From positions 47,345,296-47,409,295 of the forward strand of contig OY720346.1 of assembly GCA_963082975.1 (NCBI GenBank): 64,000 nt of DNA. Direction: 5' to 3'. Below are positions 12,051 through 23,290 of the stretch, piece after piece (position 1 is the stretch's first letter; each line of letters starts with the position of its first letter). This stretch comes from Labia minor (lineage: Eukaryota > Arthropoda > Insecta > Dermaptera > Spongiphoridae). The notes below the pieces were generated by a model. It saw only the letters and a program-made list of their open reading frames with translations. It ran no database searches and was not told where the DNA came from. The translations under genes were made by a program, and so were the position numbers.

Positions 12051-13436
12051 AGACCCACAGGAATTTTATTTTAAATTCCTCTATTAAAGGGTTTTTAAAA
12101 TAAACAATCAATCTGTAAAGTAAAACTAATTTTAATTGTTTCTTCTTAATTAAAGAAATTAATAAAATATAATTAATGTTTTTTCAATAAACATCAAAGG
12201 ATAAAAAAACCAAGAGTTTAATTAAGATTTAAGCTGGTTTAAAAATCGAACTATAGTAAACATAATACTTAAATACTACATATATATGAATATTAAAATT
12301 AATTAATTCACAAATATATATTTATATACTTTCTATATTTATATTTAAAAGAAGGGATAAGAAACTCTTTTATCAAAGGAACAAACAAAAATTTGGCATT
12401 TTTAGGCAGGCCGTATACAAAAAAATCAACTTATTAAATTATTAAAACTTAAATATTGAATGGATAATTCACATAAGACATGTCTCTTTAATGGTCCCCA
12501 AAATCGTATCATTGTTGTAGCGATTATTATATTATCAGGTGACCCGCTAAAATTGTAGGATACCAAGAAAAGAAAATAATCCTATTATTATACTTGGCGT
12601 GTCGCACAAATTTGTATAGGCTCGCGAATTGATCATCCCTGTTTCGTTGTCTTATACTCTTATAGGGTTATATAAAGAAGCAATGTGTTGTTTATACTAA
12701 ATTATTAAATAAACAAATTCTAATAATTTCATTAAAATTATTTAAACATATAATATTTTTTCAAATTAAAATAAAGATTTATATAATTCAATAATTCTGG
12801 AAATTCATAGACCTAATATTAATCTATTATTTATTGTTTTTTAAAAAGTGGTAGAGAGAGAGTAGAGAGAGAGATACATATTAGAGGGACCAGAATTCAT
12901 CAGTTTTATTCTAAAAATTAATTAACTTTCCATTTTAAATATAAGTACCTACATGCTGATTGGTGATTTATAGATTATTTATGGACAATTGAATTGGTAT
13001 ATACGTATAAGAATTAGAATAGAGGAGAGAAAAGAATATATTATAATGAGCCAAACAATTAATTCTGAGTCTTTAGCAACATAATGCATTACGGCAGCTC
13101 GCGAACCACATTTGGTTGACTCTTTCGATATCCATGCAAAAATATTAATAATTATATTATTTTATTTCCTTATATTTCTCATTTCCACCTCCTATACATA
13201 TATTTGCATTTTATTTATTTTCAAAACTCAAATTATATTGCAAAAATTATATATTATCAAGCAATCAAAACTAAAAACAATCACCAGAGAACAAATTATT
13301 TATTTTAAACTCTCTCTAAAAATCAAATATATATATATATACGTCATCTTATTCAAATCAAACTATAAATAGCTTTTTTAGAGCATAGAAGTGCTGCTCG
13401 GAAAATAGATTTTAGTATTCAATAAGTAAAAAGAAT
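12051..13436. other. AT-rich DNA, no gene seen
   Basis: Includes a more mixed stretch at 12480-12680 with no recognised function and an AGAG stretch near 12853-12873. The 86-codon hydrophobic frame at 13112-13372 (+) is made of Ile, Leu, Tyr and Lys codons as expected of random AT-rich sequence, and shows no domain. Confidence 0.5.
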
Positions 13437-13872
13437 TAGCTGGAGTGTCTTCACTCGACTATCTCGAAATTTGAATTGGATTAAATAACATAATATATTA
13501 TATTTAAATTAAATTTAATCAATTATAAATTATAAATAATAAATATTAAACCAGCGCATGTTTGGCTTTTTGTTGATGGCACCACATCACGTGTTGGCGC
13601 GTGAGATTTGCAGTGTTAAAAAATTACTTCTGGTAATTTCAGCGAATCAATCAAGCTGAAATTCTATATATAGCAGTTTTATACAAATATTAATCATGTG
13701 AAAAATTATCAAACATTTATCTTTATTTTTACGGTCACTTTAGAGGAAAAAAAATCAAAACGTTGTAAGTAATGACCCTCTTCCGGTTGAGCTACATATC
13801 TCAAAAGTTGATAGAAAACTACGAATTTTGAATAATGCCCGTATACCAAATTTCATTACGAGATAGTAAAAA
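13437..13872 (+). mobile_element. B-family repeat, copy B1 (internally deleted)
   Basis: Head ggagtgtcttcactc is followed by subterminal repeat actatctcg (13458). The body contains gtgttggcgcgtgag and cttccggttgagctac, and the element ends cgagatagtaaaa (13859-13871). The CA microsatellite and the 3' hairpin preface present in B2 and B3 are missing: the body jumps from ccaaatttcatta straight to cgagatagt. It is therefore a shorter deletion derivative of about 430 bp. Confidence 0.7.
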
Positions 13873-14510
13873 GAATGAAAGAAAATTTAGTTTTATTCAA
13901 ACGAATCAAATATAGTGAATTTTATTAAAATATATATTATTTATCAAAATCAACATATTACCAAGTAAATAAATAAAGAATCCAATATATGGAAAGAAAT
14001 CGGGGTTTATGGAAAACATTTTTCAATAGTATATTTATTCCCAGTTTCATTCAAGCACAAAGCTAAGTTAACTTTCAAAACAAATATATTTTTGCTACTG
14101 AAAAAATTGTTTATAATATATGTATATGTAGGCAAATTACAAGAGAAAATTTAATCATAAGTTGTTGGTCTTTAAGAAAAACTTAAATAAATAAATAAAT
14201 ATATGAAAAGGAACAGCAAAAGCAAATTATAAGAAAATAATCGAAAATAAAAACAAAAATTGATTGTTTATATCAAATCATTTATTACTTGTTGGTGGGT
14301 AAGAGGGAACTATTTGTCCGTATTAGTAATTAAACGTACAAGAGGAAGAACTGGGCGAAATTCGTACTAATCTACTGTTGGAAATTCAATTGCATAATAA
14401 TAATAATATAATGTTGGTCAATTTTGGATAAAAATAAAAAATAATTTTTCGAATTTTCAAAATGTATATATATATATATGTTGGTTTAGGTTTCCGTGAA
14501 TGTTATTGTT
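13873..14510. other. AT-rich DNA, nothing recognised
   Basis: No gene or clear repeat was found. A TA run lies at 14465-14479, just outside the palindromic element that follows. Confidence 0.5.
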
Positions 14511-14914
14511 ATTATTATTATCAGATTTATCAGGGATATAATCACGTTTTTTTTGTGAGATTGTTTTCTCGACGTTTCGGCACCCATTTTGGCGCCATTT
14601 TCAAGAGATTATTTACTTGGGAGTATTTTCAGTTGGCCTCGGGCTGTTGTCCAGTGCGGACGTGTGCCGGTCTCAGGATTGCCCAGGATTCTTCGGAGCT
14701 CTACACCAACGTAGTGAGTACAAAACCACCCAACCTATCAACCCAAAATCCCGATATTAACCCTTGGTCACACAGACTAAGACCCAGAATCCCAAAAATA
14801 CTCCCACCTAAGTAATCTCTTGAAAATGGCGCCAAAATGGGTGCCGAAACGTCGAGAAAACAATCTCACACAAAAAAAATACGTGATTATATCCCTGATA
14901 AATCTGATAATAAT
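14511..14914. mobile_element. Palindromic element with Penelope-type termini
   Basis: Two arms of about 118 bp (14511-14630 and 14796-14914) are nearly perfect inverted copies. Each carries gccgaaacgtcgagaaaac next to ttgaaaatggcgcc. The spacer (14631-14795) holds less AT-rich sequence that continues an open frame (14462-14815, +) ending in ...SHRLRPRIPKILPPK. The gaaacgtcga / cattttcaag combination is typical of the ends of Penelope-like elements, where hammerhead-ribozyme folds are known. Here ggcgcc and ggtgcc can pair as a six-base stem directly before gaaac. The family name is inference. The arrangement is two inverted terminal copies around a remnant. Confidence 0.6.
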
Positions 14915-14934
14915 ATATATATATATAGAGAGAG

Positions 14935-15408
14935 AGAGTAAGGTGGGGTAAAGATCCGCAGTTTAATTTGGGATTGTTTTTGACCTTCTTATGAAAGATA
15001 CATTATAGGTTGAAACATCACCTGAACCATCTTATATGATAAGATCCCATATGAGTAAAATAAGAATAGAGAAGAGGCATTTAAATAAAATCTTGCACCG
15101 AATGCGGATTTTTGCCCAATTTAAATATTTTCATCAAAGTAACTTAGACAAAAAAATCGGTTTTCAATTTTTTATTTATGGTTATCAGTTTCCAATCAAA
15201 GATATTAAATAGTTCGAAAAATGAATTCTACAATTATAAGAAAATCCATAAATATTAGATGGAACTTGGCTCATTATATACAAATGGCTTCCAAAACGCT
15301 GTTGAATTTCGATGTGTCTTCTATTCTTGTTGTTATAGTTATTAAAATGATATCAATAGTACCAGTAGTTTTAATATGAGAGTTCTGCCCTCTGCCCCAC
15401 CTTACTCT
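14935..15408. mobile_element. Short TIR element (MITE-like)
   Basis: Outer inverted repeats agagtaaggtggggtaaaga (left, from 14935) and ctgccctctgccccaccttactct (right end 15408) match over at least the first 14 bases without mismatch. The ~474-bp element has no coding frame. It lies directly beside the Penelope-type palindrome, next to a GA microsatellite. The target duplication cannot be separated from the TIR because agagtaa is itself part of the symmetry. The superfamily is unknown. Confidence 0.55.
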
Positions 15409-17013
15409 TTATCGCCAAATTTTCTACTTACTAAAAGTAAGAAATAGTTTATAAAAACCTGGATTCGTTCATTAAATTAAAATCAAAACTTGGACATAAA
15501 AGACCTTTTAGACTCTCTCTTTTCAACTTTTCCAGCAAATAATATCTTTAGTCATATAATTGCAAATTATGAAGTTTTCTTTTCAAAAGAAAATTATTGA
15601 CTTATGTACACACTACTAAATCATCCAAATTATTATTTTCCAATTTTATGAGTTGATTTATATATCCAAACACTTTAGAAATGTTTCATTCATTTATTAT
15701 TATATCATACTAAAATCTTTCCTATAAAGAAGATAAATAAATATTCTAGCAAAAAAAACTTTTAGATAAACTCAAACAAAAAGAATAGTATAATAATATC
15801 GTCCGATTATTTTTCTAGATTACTTTTTCTATTGTTTTTCTATTGAATTATTTACTCTATTAAGAAAGCAAAAACTATCATCACTCGAAAAAACTACTAT
15901 TTGAAAAGATATATAATGTTTAAATGGTTAAGGGTTAAGGGGAAAAGGAGTAGATTTTCTGTAAAAAAAAAAGAATTCATAATTCCATTTAAATATTTCA
16001 TTTAAAATAAATTAAATTACCATATATATTCTATCCAATTTTAAATATATTTTTAATTTAATTTAATTTCTGATTTATCTGTTTTTATATATTTTTATTT
16101 TTATTTTTTAACAATATAATTGTTAATTATTATATTTAATTTATTTTTTTTTAAATAATATATTAAATGAATTACATTCTTACGTATTTAAATTTTATTT
16201 TATTTGTATAATTAGTTAGGATGTTATTTAAATTACAAATTAATTTAATTAAAAAGGTTTTTTTCTTCATATAATTTGTTCGTTTTATATAAATTAAATT
16301 TTACTTTTTATATACTGTATATATTCAAATTATTCATTAAAAATTATATTTTATAATTGAATTAAAGATTTTATTTTTGTTTAAAAAAAAAATTTAAAAT
16401 AAAAGCATTCTTAGAATTAGATCTGCTTTAAGTTATTGAGAATAAGAGTACTATAATTCATGTTTCAATCAATATAAGAATTTTATTAATCATTTTAGAT
16501 GGTATTCAGTCTATTTTATCAAATGACCTAAACTTGCTTTGACGACTTTAGTCAAGATAAACAAAGAATTTGATCACAATTTCTGTAAATTCGTGCTGAA
16601 CGATTGATAGGATCCACATTTCACTCTTTAGACATTTAACAGGCATCTATTTAAAAACATATACACATCTCCCAACACAACTTTTATTATATTGTTTTTT
16701 AACAAAAAAGAAAGAAAGGATAAACAAACTTTTGATGATTTTAAAAGACAATTAAAACCTCTTTCGAATATACGTAGGATATTTTACAAATGGCTAATGA
16801 TAATAAACAAATTTGAAATGTATAATATTTTGTATTTATTTATTTATTTTTTGTTCTTTAACATTAAACATCATTTAGAAAATAATAACAATAAATATAT
16901 ATATATATAATCCTTGAAGTATATAACATTCCTATGATATATGGATATAAGAAGAATTTCACAATCTATATATACTTTTCTAAATTAAGATTATACATTA
17001 CAAAATTAAGATG
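15409..17013. other. AT-rich DNA, no gene seen
   Basis: Low-complexity AT sequence. The frame at 16692-16910 (+) is lysine-, asparagine- and isoleucine-rich without a motif. A double ggttaaggg at 15925-15942 is too short to be a telomeric array. Confidence 0.5.
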
Positions 17014-17021
17014 GGTTAGAT

Positions 17022-17329
17022 CAGGGATGTCCAAACTTTTAATTTAATAGGCCACATAGCAAACTTAAATATTTAACTGGGCCGCAAAATTACCAGAATA
17101 TGTTAAGCCTAGCTAGTGAATGTCTCAAAACTTATGGAGATTTTTGGGGATAGAGGTGGTTTTTTGTTTTTGAATGTTGCAGCCTTTTTTTTATAGCCTC
17201 GAAGTTATAGGTCGCTTGCCGGACTGTGAATTCTTTAAAATTTAACTCCAAAATGAGTCGATAGTGGGCCGCATCAAAACTTTGAGTAGGTCGCAATGCG
17301 GCCCGCGGGCCGCGTGTTGGACATCCCTG
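17022..17329. mobile_element. hAT-type miniature transposon with intact 8-bp target duplication
   Basis: Starts cagggatgtccaaactttt and ends gtgttggacatccctg, so the TIR is cagggatgtccaa / ttggacatccctg. It is flanked by perfect 8-bp duplications ggttagat at 17014-17021 and 17330-17337. CAG...CTG termini with an 8-bp duplication are diagnostic of the hAT superfamily. The ~308-bp interior includes GC-rich gcggcccgcgggccgc near the right end and no transposase, so this is a non-autonomous copy. Confidence 0.85.
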
Positions 17330-17337
17330 GGTTAGAT

Positions 17338-18575
17338 GGACATGGAATGGAAAAAGAACTAATAATTTATATGTAAGAAAAATATTTGGAAAAGATCAAG
17401 TACTCCTGCATCGTCCCGATTTGTAACGTTTCAAATTTCTGTCGCTTAGAAATATTATAAAATTTCCATGTTGCGTCGATGAAAATTTGATTTACGTCGT
17501 TTTTAATATATGTATATGTTCTTGATTTATAAATAAGTTCAAAATAAATTAGAATAGTATTTATTAATAAAGTTTTATTATTTTTTGATTTTGGAACCAA
17601 TTATTAAAGATATATATGTATATGCAAATGTATGAAAAGATAGTTTCGATTTGCTTTATTCAAATTATCGTGTAGATTAACGACGTAAAGCAAGGCTCAA
17701 GTGTATAAAAGAAAAATTAAGAATTTGATGAAAATCGTTCAGAGTAGTGAAGAACTTTCTAGTTCAGTAGCACTATAGAATCATAATCGTATCTAATATA
17801 TAAACTTTCAAAAACAAAAAAAAGAATAAAGAAAATTAGGAAAATATTCATAGTTAGGGAATTTTACTGAACAAAATATTTAAAATTAAATCTTTTTGAT
17901 TTTCTTGTTGTCGACAGTGAAAAAATATTTTTTTCTAATCGTCCCTATTATGGATTACATTCACTTTCGATATTCTTTTATTTTGTCTTCCCTTCCGTGT
18001 AATTAGTATTTCCTTCGATCGTTTACCGATTGGTTTCTCTGCAAACAAACTTCATTCCCCCATTTCAGTCAAATGTCCTTGATATCGAATAATAATATTA
18101 TGTAAGCGGCTTGTTCTATGGACCAAAATCAGACTCATAGAATACACTATAAAAGGACATCAAGTTTTCATTTCCAATCCATTTCTAAACAAGAGTGCCA
18201 TCCAATAAGGATAGTAGGATTGTGTTATGTTTGCTTTATAAATTTAACTAAAGGCATAACTGAAGCGGAATTGTCTGAATGAGTTTGTCTATCATGGGCA
18301 TTCAAGGGTCATCCCTTTGTTTTTATCATAACTGTTCATCTCATTTATTGAGAAATACAATATAGATTATATAGAACAACATTTATTTATTAAATTTTAA
18401 TTAAATTTATTTTTATATACTTATTCATAGCTCTTAAAATTTGTTTAACAAAAATTAAAAATAATAAAAAAATATTAACTAAATATATATTAATACAATT
18501 ATTAAAAAAATTTAATAAATATATATATTATAATAAAAATAATTTACTACTAAGTTATATTTTATTTTAAAATAA
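17338..18575. other. AT-rich DNA with a weak core-promoter-like site
   Basis: No coding sequence is supported. At 18148-18155 a consensus TATAAAAG is followed 33 bases later by an initiator-like ccatttc (A at 18181). No convincing frame follows on the plus strand, so the promoter reading is weak. 17940-18300 is less AT-rich than the rest but gives no recognisable product. Confidence 0.35.
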
Positions 18576-19060
18576 GTTAACCTGTGGTCGGTCGTTTTGA
18601 AGTAAATTAATTTCCAGCAACAAAAACAATTTCAAATAATTTTAATATATCTATTAATGCAATAAAAAACAGATATGGATATAACATAAATATTTTTAAT
18701 TTTATTTTATTTATAATATATATGTATGACCAGACTGTGACGTCATGAATGACTTGATGACGTCATATAATTTTAAATTAAGAAAAAACTAATAAAGATG
18801 ATTTTCTCGAGGATAAAACCGATACCAAGTGCATGATTCATGGTGATATGTAAAAAATCTCCTCATGTGAAATTTGGTGTGAAAATAATCCTTCCCTTCC
18901 TAGCGTCGATCGCTAATACTATCACTTGCGGTTTCCGGATTTGCACCAAAAGTTGATCAATTCATCATATTGATGCATTAAGTAAATATACCAAATTTCA
19001 TCAAAATCCGTTGAGCCGTTCAAGCTGTACACATCTATACGGACGGACGGACGGACGTAG
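18576..19060 (+). mobile_element. A-family repeat, copy A2 (3'-truncated at microsatellite)
   Basis: Head gttaacctgtggtcgg, twin tgacgtcat block at 18735-18768, the ccaaatttcatcaaaatc block, then ends within the ggacggacggac microsatellite at about 19056. The 3' hairpin and cgtcggtcggt end are missing, so the copy is truncated or recombined at the microsatellite. Confidence 0.65.
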
Positions 19061-19735
19061 GGTATTAGTAGGGATTTAATTTATTAATTTGAATGATTTA
19101 TCATTGTTTGTAATTTTAATTGAATTTTAATACAATTAAAATGAATACTTATAGAAAATATTCGAAAATTAGGCAATTTATTCCAATTTATTATGATATA
19201 AAATCATATAATAATTTTCTTAATATATTTTTATTTTTAAACAAATTAGTTTTTAACCTCATTTAGTACTAACAATATATACTGTTGAAAATAATCCTTC
19301 GTTTTTGAACTTGAAAAATATCCACATGACTTTGAAAGGCGAATCAAACTGTTTAAGTCTCATGAGGAAATTCAATTTAAGTATGTATTTTTTTATTAAT
19401 TAAGATAAATTAATAAATAGTATTAAGAAATATTACAATCAAAATCAAGATTATTTCAAGGTGACTTAATTATTAGATTTCGGAATATATATTTATAGCA
19501 TACTATATATTTTTTTATATATAATAATATCTTAAAAACAATTTTCATTTTTTAAATTGATATAATATTCATTTAAATAGATAAAATTAAAAAACATTAA
19601 ATCTTAATTTCTATTAAAATATTAAATAAGTTTGACCTAATTTATGAAATAAATTCATATAATTATTTTTAGTATGATTTAAATAATTTAAATGATATTT
19701 AATTAATTAAAAACTTATAATAAATTAAATATTTT
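19061..19735. other. AT-rich DNA, nothing recognised
   Basis: No gene, RNA or repeat family could be supported. AT-rich throughout. Confidence 0.5.
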
Positions 19736-20028
19736 AATAATCCAGCCAATTGATAAAACATGAACAGTGGCTTCGAATTGAAATAGACATCAAATGAATT
19801 CTTATTAAATGTTTTATAATGAACATTAATTTATGGTTTATTCGAATTATATAAAAATCCTTAAAAAGTGTCATGCATCAGAATAATCTCGAATAAATAT
19901 AAAAATAGATTATATTATTATTTAGATTATCCCAGTATAAAATATAAAAGATAAATAAAAAAAATTTATTCTTATGTAATATATTGAAAAAAGATTTTTA
20001 TAAATTTATATAGAACTATATAATTTTA

Positions 20029-20632
20029 TTTTTACTTTCCCGCATACTTCGTATAAGGGAAGTATTGGAATCGTCAAAAATTTCGACTTCGAGATTTCGA
20101 TAGATCTTGACGTTTTAGACCTCCCTGAGTCGGAAAATACCATTTTTCGAATTATGTCTGTGTGTGTGTATGTATGTATGTAATGTCTGTGAGCAAATTT
20201 ACTCAAAAACTAATCAAGCTAGGACTTCGAAATTTGGTACACCGATATTATTCACAGTTTGTAGATTTCTATCAAAATTTCGTCAAAATCGGTTAACCGG
20301 AAGTGGTACTTTACCTACACTGGTTGCGTTTACCTTTCAAGTAAAGTACCAGTTTGCTTCGAGATATTTGCTTCATATTTTTTATATAGATTTAAAAATA
20401 TGAAAAAAATTCAGATAACAAATTTCATCATGATCTAACTACCGGAAGTGACATTTTACCTATACAAGTAGCGTTAGGTGTAAATTATAAATATATATAA
20501 TAGTGTTAAACCATTTTACTTTATAATTTAAATTAATTAGTTTGTTTATTTTTATTGTTGTTAAAACATAATAATAATAACCTAATTACCTATTTATATG
20601 CGGGAAAGTCTAGGGGAGGACACTCCCGAATT
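20029..20632 (-). mobile_element. F-family repeat, full-length copy F1
   Basis: In minus orientation it starts with head cgggagtgtcctcccctag (about 20610-20630), then 13-bp subterminal repeat actttcccgcata (20597-20609). Next come two accggaagtg...tttacct blocks, ccaaatttcgaagtcctagc, a CATA/CACA microsatellite (20160-20182), tttttgacgattccaat and a 3' hairpin. The second subterminal repeat tatgcgggaaagt (20034-20046) and then aaaa end the element. The two subterminal repeats are perfect inverted copies. The frames at 20006-20206 and 20164-20403 are translations of the repeat. Confidence 0.7.
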
Positions 20633-20833
20633 TTTTTGTTATTTATTTAATTTAAAAAAAATATTTTAAATTAATATTAAATAGAATAAATACATATGGA
20701 AGTTATATTATACGTATATAATTAAATGAAAAGAATGAAAAATTATTTTGTGACAATTTTACAATGATAATTGTGAGGAGTTGAGAGGGTTGTAATTGGT
20801 TATCGAGTTATAATAAATGATAATAAACCTTAC

Positions 20834-20919
20834 CCCGAGGTTGAATTTTGCCAGGAACAACGTCGCTCGCCGAGCTCCCTGGCTATGCGTGCGCACTCAC
20901 ACACCAACACCGATAGACT
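20834..20919 (-). promoter_or_regulatory. Candidate promoter and noncoding first exon
   Basis: On the minus strand tcagtc at 20921-20916 matches the arthropod initiator TCAGTY, giving a start near 20919. A donor gggGTAAGG lies at 20833/20832, so an 86-nt exon without any ATG would run between them. The surrounding 20840-20990 is sharply GC-rich. The whole block lies inside the 19.7-21.3 kb inverted-repeat region, so it could also be the promoter of a transposon or a captured host exon. No product can be assigned. Confidence 0.3.
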
Positions 20920-21508
20920 GACTACCGCTCGAGCGGCTGGCTAGGAAGGGCCCCTGGCATTTAGGCAACCCGCTGCGCTAGTTTCCAAATTTAAAATTTT
21001 CATATTTAAAGTACCTGGATTATCCAGCAGCCGCTCAGAAGTTTTACAATATATACTTTACTAACTGTTTTAATAATATTAATTAATTTTAATAATATTT
21101 ATAAATTTGAATTAAAAAATTGATTGAGTATATTGATTTATTATTGGTATTTTTATCTTATAATTAAATAATAATTATTTTTTATATATATACAATCTAT
21201 ATATTTATTGAATAAACCATAAATTAATATTTATTATAATACATTTAATAAGAATTCATTTGATGTCTATTTCAATTCGAAGACACTGTTCATGGCATGC
21301 TTCATCAATTAGCTGGATTATTAAAAAATATAAACTTTATGTTAATTTTAATCTCAATTTAAATTATCTAATTTATCAAGTAAAAGTTAACATTTTCATT
21401 CAATTAATGTCATTTTATCATATTTATTAAATTTTTTATATGAATTAAGAAAGTTATACACATTTATTTTAAATATATATCATTTGAAAAAATAAATTAT
21501 GTTTAAAT

Positions 21509-21851
21509 GGCCAGGTCCGAACCGACCGACAGTTTGAAGTAAATTAATTTCCAGCTACAGAAACAATTTCAAATAATTTTAATATATTTATTAATGTAAT
21601 AAAAAACAGATAAGGATATAACATAAATATTTTTAATTTTATTTTATTTATAATATATATGTAAGACAAGGCTGTGACGTCATGAATGGCTGGGTGACGT
21701 CATATAATTTTAAATTAAGAAAAAACTAATAAACATGATTTTTCTCGAGTATAAAACCAATACAAAGTGAATGATTCGTGATGATATGTAAAAATCTCCA
21801 CATGTGAAATTTGGTGTGAAAACAATACCTCCCTTACTATCGTCGGTCGGT
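21509..21851 (+). mobile_element. A-family repeat, copy A3 (internally deleted)
   Basis: Begins ggccaggtccgaaccgaccgac (subterminal repeat from 21531) and keeps the twin tgacgtcat block (21676-21704). It then jumps to the 3' hairpin ggagatatgtaaaaatctcc-like region and ends cgtcggtcggt (21841-21851) followed by aaaa. It lacks the GGAC microsatellite and the catcaaaatc block. Length is about 340 bp against about 640 bp in A4. Confidence 0.7.
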
Positions 21852-21879
21852 AAAAATAATATAAATTAGATTTAGAATA

Positions 21880-21965
21880 TAGTGAAACCTCAGTTTACGA
21901 ATTTTTTAGGTATCGTTCTGTCTTCTGTCTCAGTTTACAAGAAAAATTTAGGGTTACGAGAGGCA
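21880..21965 (+). mobile_element. pogo/Tigger-like end fragment
   Basis: agtgaaacctcagtttacga, followed by a second tctcagtttacaagaaaaa, resembles the ends of pogo/Tigger elements of the Tc1-mariner superfamily, which begin cagtgaaacctc with a repeated copy. No transposase or opposite end was found. It lies between A3 and a LINE fragment. Confidence 0.35.
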
Positions 21966-21984
21966 GGCATGGGTGTATGGGAGG

Positions 21985-22400
21985 GGTAGATTTTGAGTAT
22001 TTGAAAATAGGATTCTTCGCAGCATTTATGGACCAAAGAAAGATGAAGTAACCGGGGAATGGTGGAGACTGTATAACGAGGAATTGCATGACCTCTATGC
22101 ATCTCTATGCATAGTTAGGGTTATAAAATCGAGAAGGCTGTGATGGGCAGGGCACGTGGCTAGAAAGAGAGAAGAAAGAATGGTGAAAAAAATATAATGT
22201 TGGGGAGACCGATTGGGAAACATCCGCTTAGAAGACCAAGGACGCGGTGGGCGGACAATGTAGAAAGGGACATGAGAGAGATGGGAGAGGGTAGAGGTTC
22301 GATGGTTGTGGCTCATGATAGGGACACTTGGAGAAATGTGGTTACTGCGTCCAAGAACTTTCAAGTTCCGTTGAGCCACAGAGATGAAGTAGCATCTATT
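21985..22400 (+). mobile_element. LINE 3' coding fragment (same family as the 36.3-39.6 kb LINE)
   Basis: The translation includes the markers SRRL, GRPIGKHPL, RPRTRWADN and DRDTWRNVV, as in the C-terminal part of the minus-strand LINE at 36333-39590. The longest intact frame is 22197-22556. Upstream of it, changes of frame separate the EYLKIGFFAAF-like block near 21990. A small block downstream (22470-22545) reads FFKRKAKDTDDCEPTASRK in another frame, reminiscent of the start of hAT/ZBED-type transposases, but it is too short to classify. The reverse transcriptase domain itself is absent, so this is a 5'-truncated, decayed insertion. Confidence 0.65.
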
Positions 22401-22556
22401 AGGGTTAGTAATTTATGTGATGATGTTTCGATTGTTCATTACAACACCGTGTTACAAAGTTATGAATACAGGTGCTTTTTACAAACTTCTTCAAGAGAAA
22501 AGCTAAAGATACTGATGATTGTGAACCTACAGCATCTAGAAAAGTTAAAGTTATAA

Positions 22557-23084
22557 TGAAAAAAGTTTTGAATCTTTTGTGTATTCTACCGAGATACAGC
22601 AGAATGAAGTATTCAGCAGAAGCGATTAATTTTTGTTTTTTATATTACATTTGAATATATGAATCAATTATTTTCTACTGGTCTATTAAAGTTTTTTTTA
22701 GAATTTTGTATAATGTATTACGATCAGGATATTTTATTTAAATTCCAGTAAATTCATTTCTGTCAAGTCTTGCATCTATATATGAGTGAATGTTTTAATT
22801 TAAACATTATTTGTTTAAAAATGTACAAAAATTTAGCACATAGATTATCCAAAGAAATCTCTTCTGAATCTCTTCATTTCATTAAAAAATTCAAATTAAT
22901 TAATTTTTAAATTTAACTGACTGAGATTAATTTTTTAAGTTTATTAAAAAAATTTTTTTTTCAAAAATAATTTGTTATATTTGATTTAAAAATGTTAAAC
23001 AACCAGAGATGATAGATATTTAAAAAAATATATAATTCTTAGTATTCTTTCAAGTATTATATCTATAATATGGTTATCAGTAAT
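22557..23084. other. AT-rich DNA, nothing recognised
   Basis: No gene or repeat family could be supported in this stretch. Confidence 0.5.
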
Positions 23085-23290
23085 TAGGCCAACCGATATT
23101 GGGTTGTAGCTCCCTGAGGGTTCGTGTTCCGATTTTAATCTCCCATGAGGCGCGTGTTTTGGCGTGCCTTGTCGCGTCTGCACGCCTCCCTCACACCCCA
23201 GTACCACATCTGATTACGATGGGGCTAAACGACCCGCCTTGTTCCTAATATATCTTGGTTCGATACGCCTCTCCACAGCCAGAAACAATT
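23085..23290. other. GC-rich island of unknown nature
   Basis: About 200 bp of mixed, CpG-containing sequence in AT-rich surroundings. The 70-codon minus frame (22995-23207) has no recognised domain. On the plus strand an acceptor-like cctctccacag at about 23269-23279 precedes a short open frame (PETIEQIGSNRLKKKR...). It could be an unclassified SINE/LINE end or a host exon. I cannot decide. Confidence 0.3.

Larger units (their letters stand above)
19736..21329. repeat. 1.6-kb region bounded by ~110-bp inverted repeats
   Basis: The left arm (19736-19845) reads aataatccagccaattgat ... and the right arm (about 21215-21329) is its inverted counterpart ending tcaattagctggattatt. Both arms share the blocks gaattgaaatagacatc and aaatgaattcttattaaa. 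The enclosed DNA contains an F-family element (20029-20632) and a GC-rich island (20834-20960). The structure fits a TIR element of about 1.6 kb that later received the F insertion, but I see no transposase. Confidence 0.55.

Noticed and set aside
13112-13372. 86-codon hydrophobic open frame
   Set aside because: Composition is Ile/Leu/Tyr/Lys/Phe as expected of AT-rich noncoding DNA, with no motif, splice support or homologue recognised.
15925-15942. ggttaagggttaagggg as possible telomeric repeat
   Set aside because: Only two imperfect units and not TTAGG.
18148-18181. TATAAAAG followed by an initiator-like site
   Set aside because: No open frame or exon follows. TATA-like matches are frequent by chance in such AT-rich DNA.
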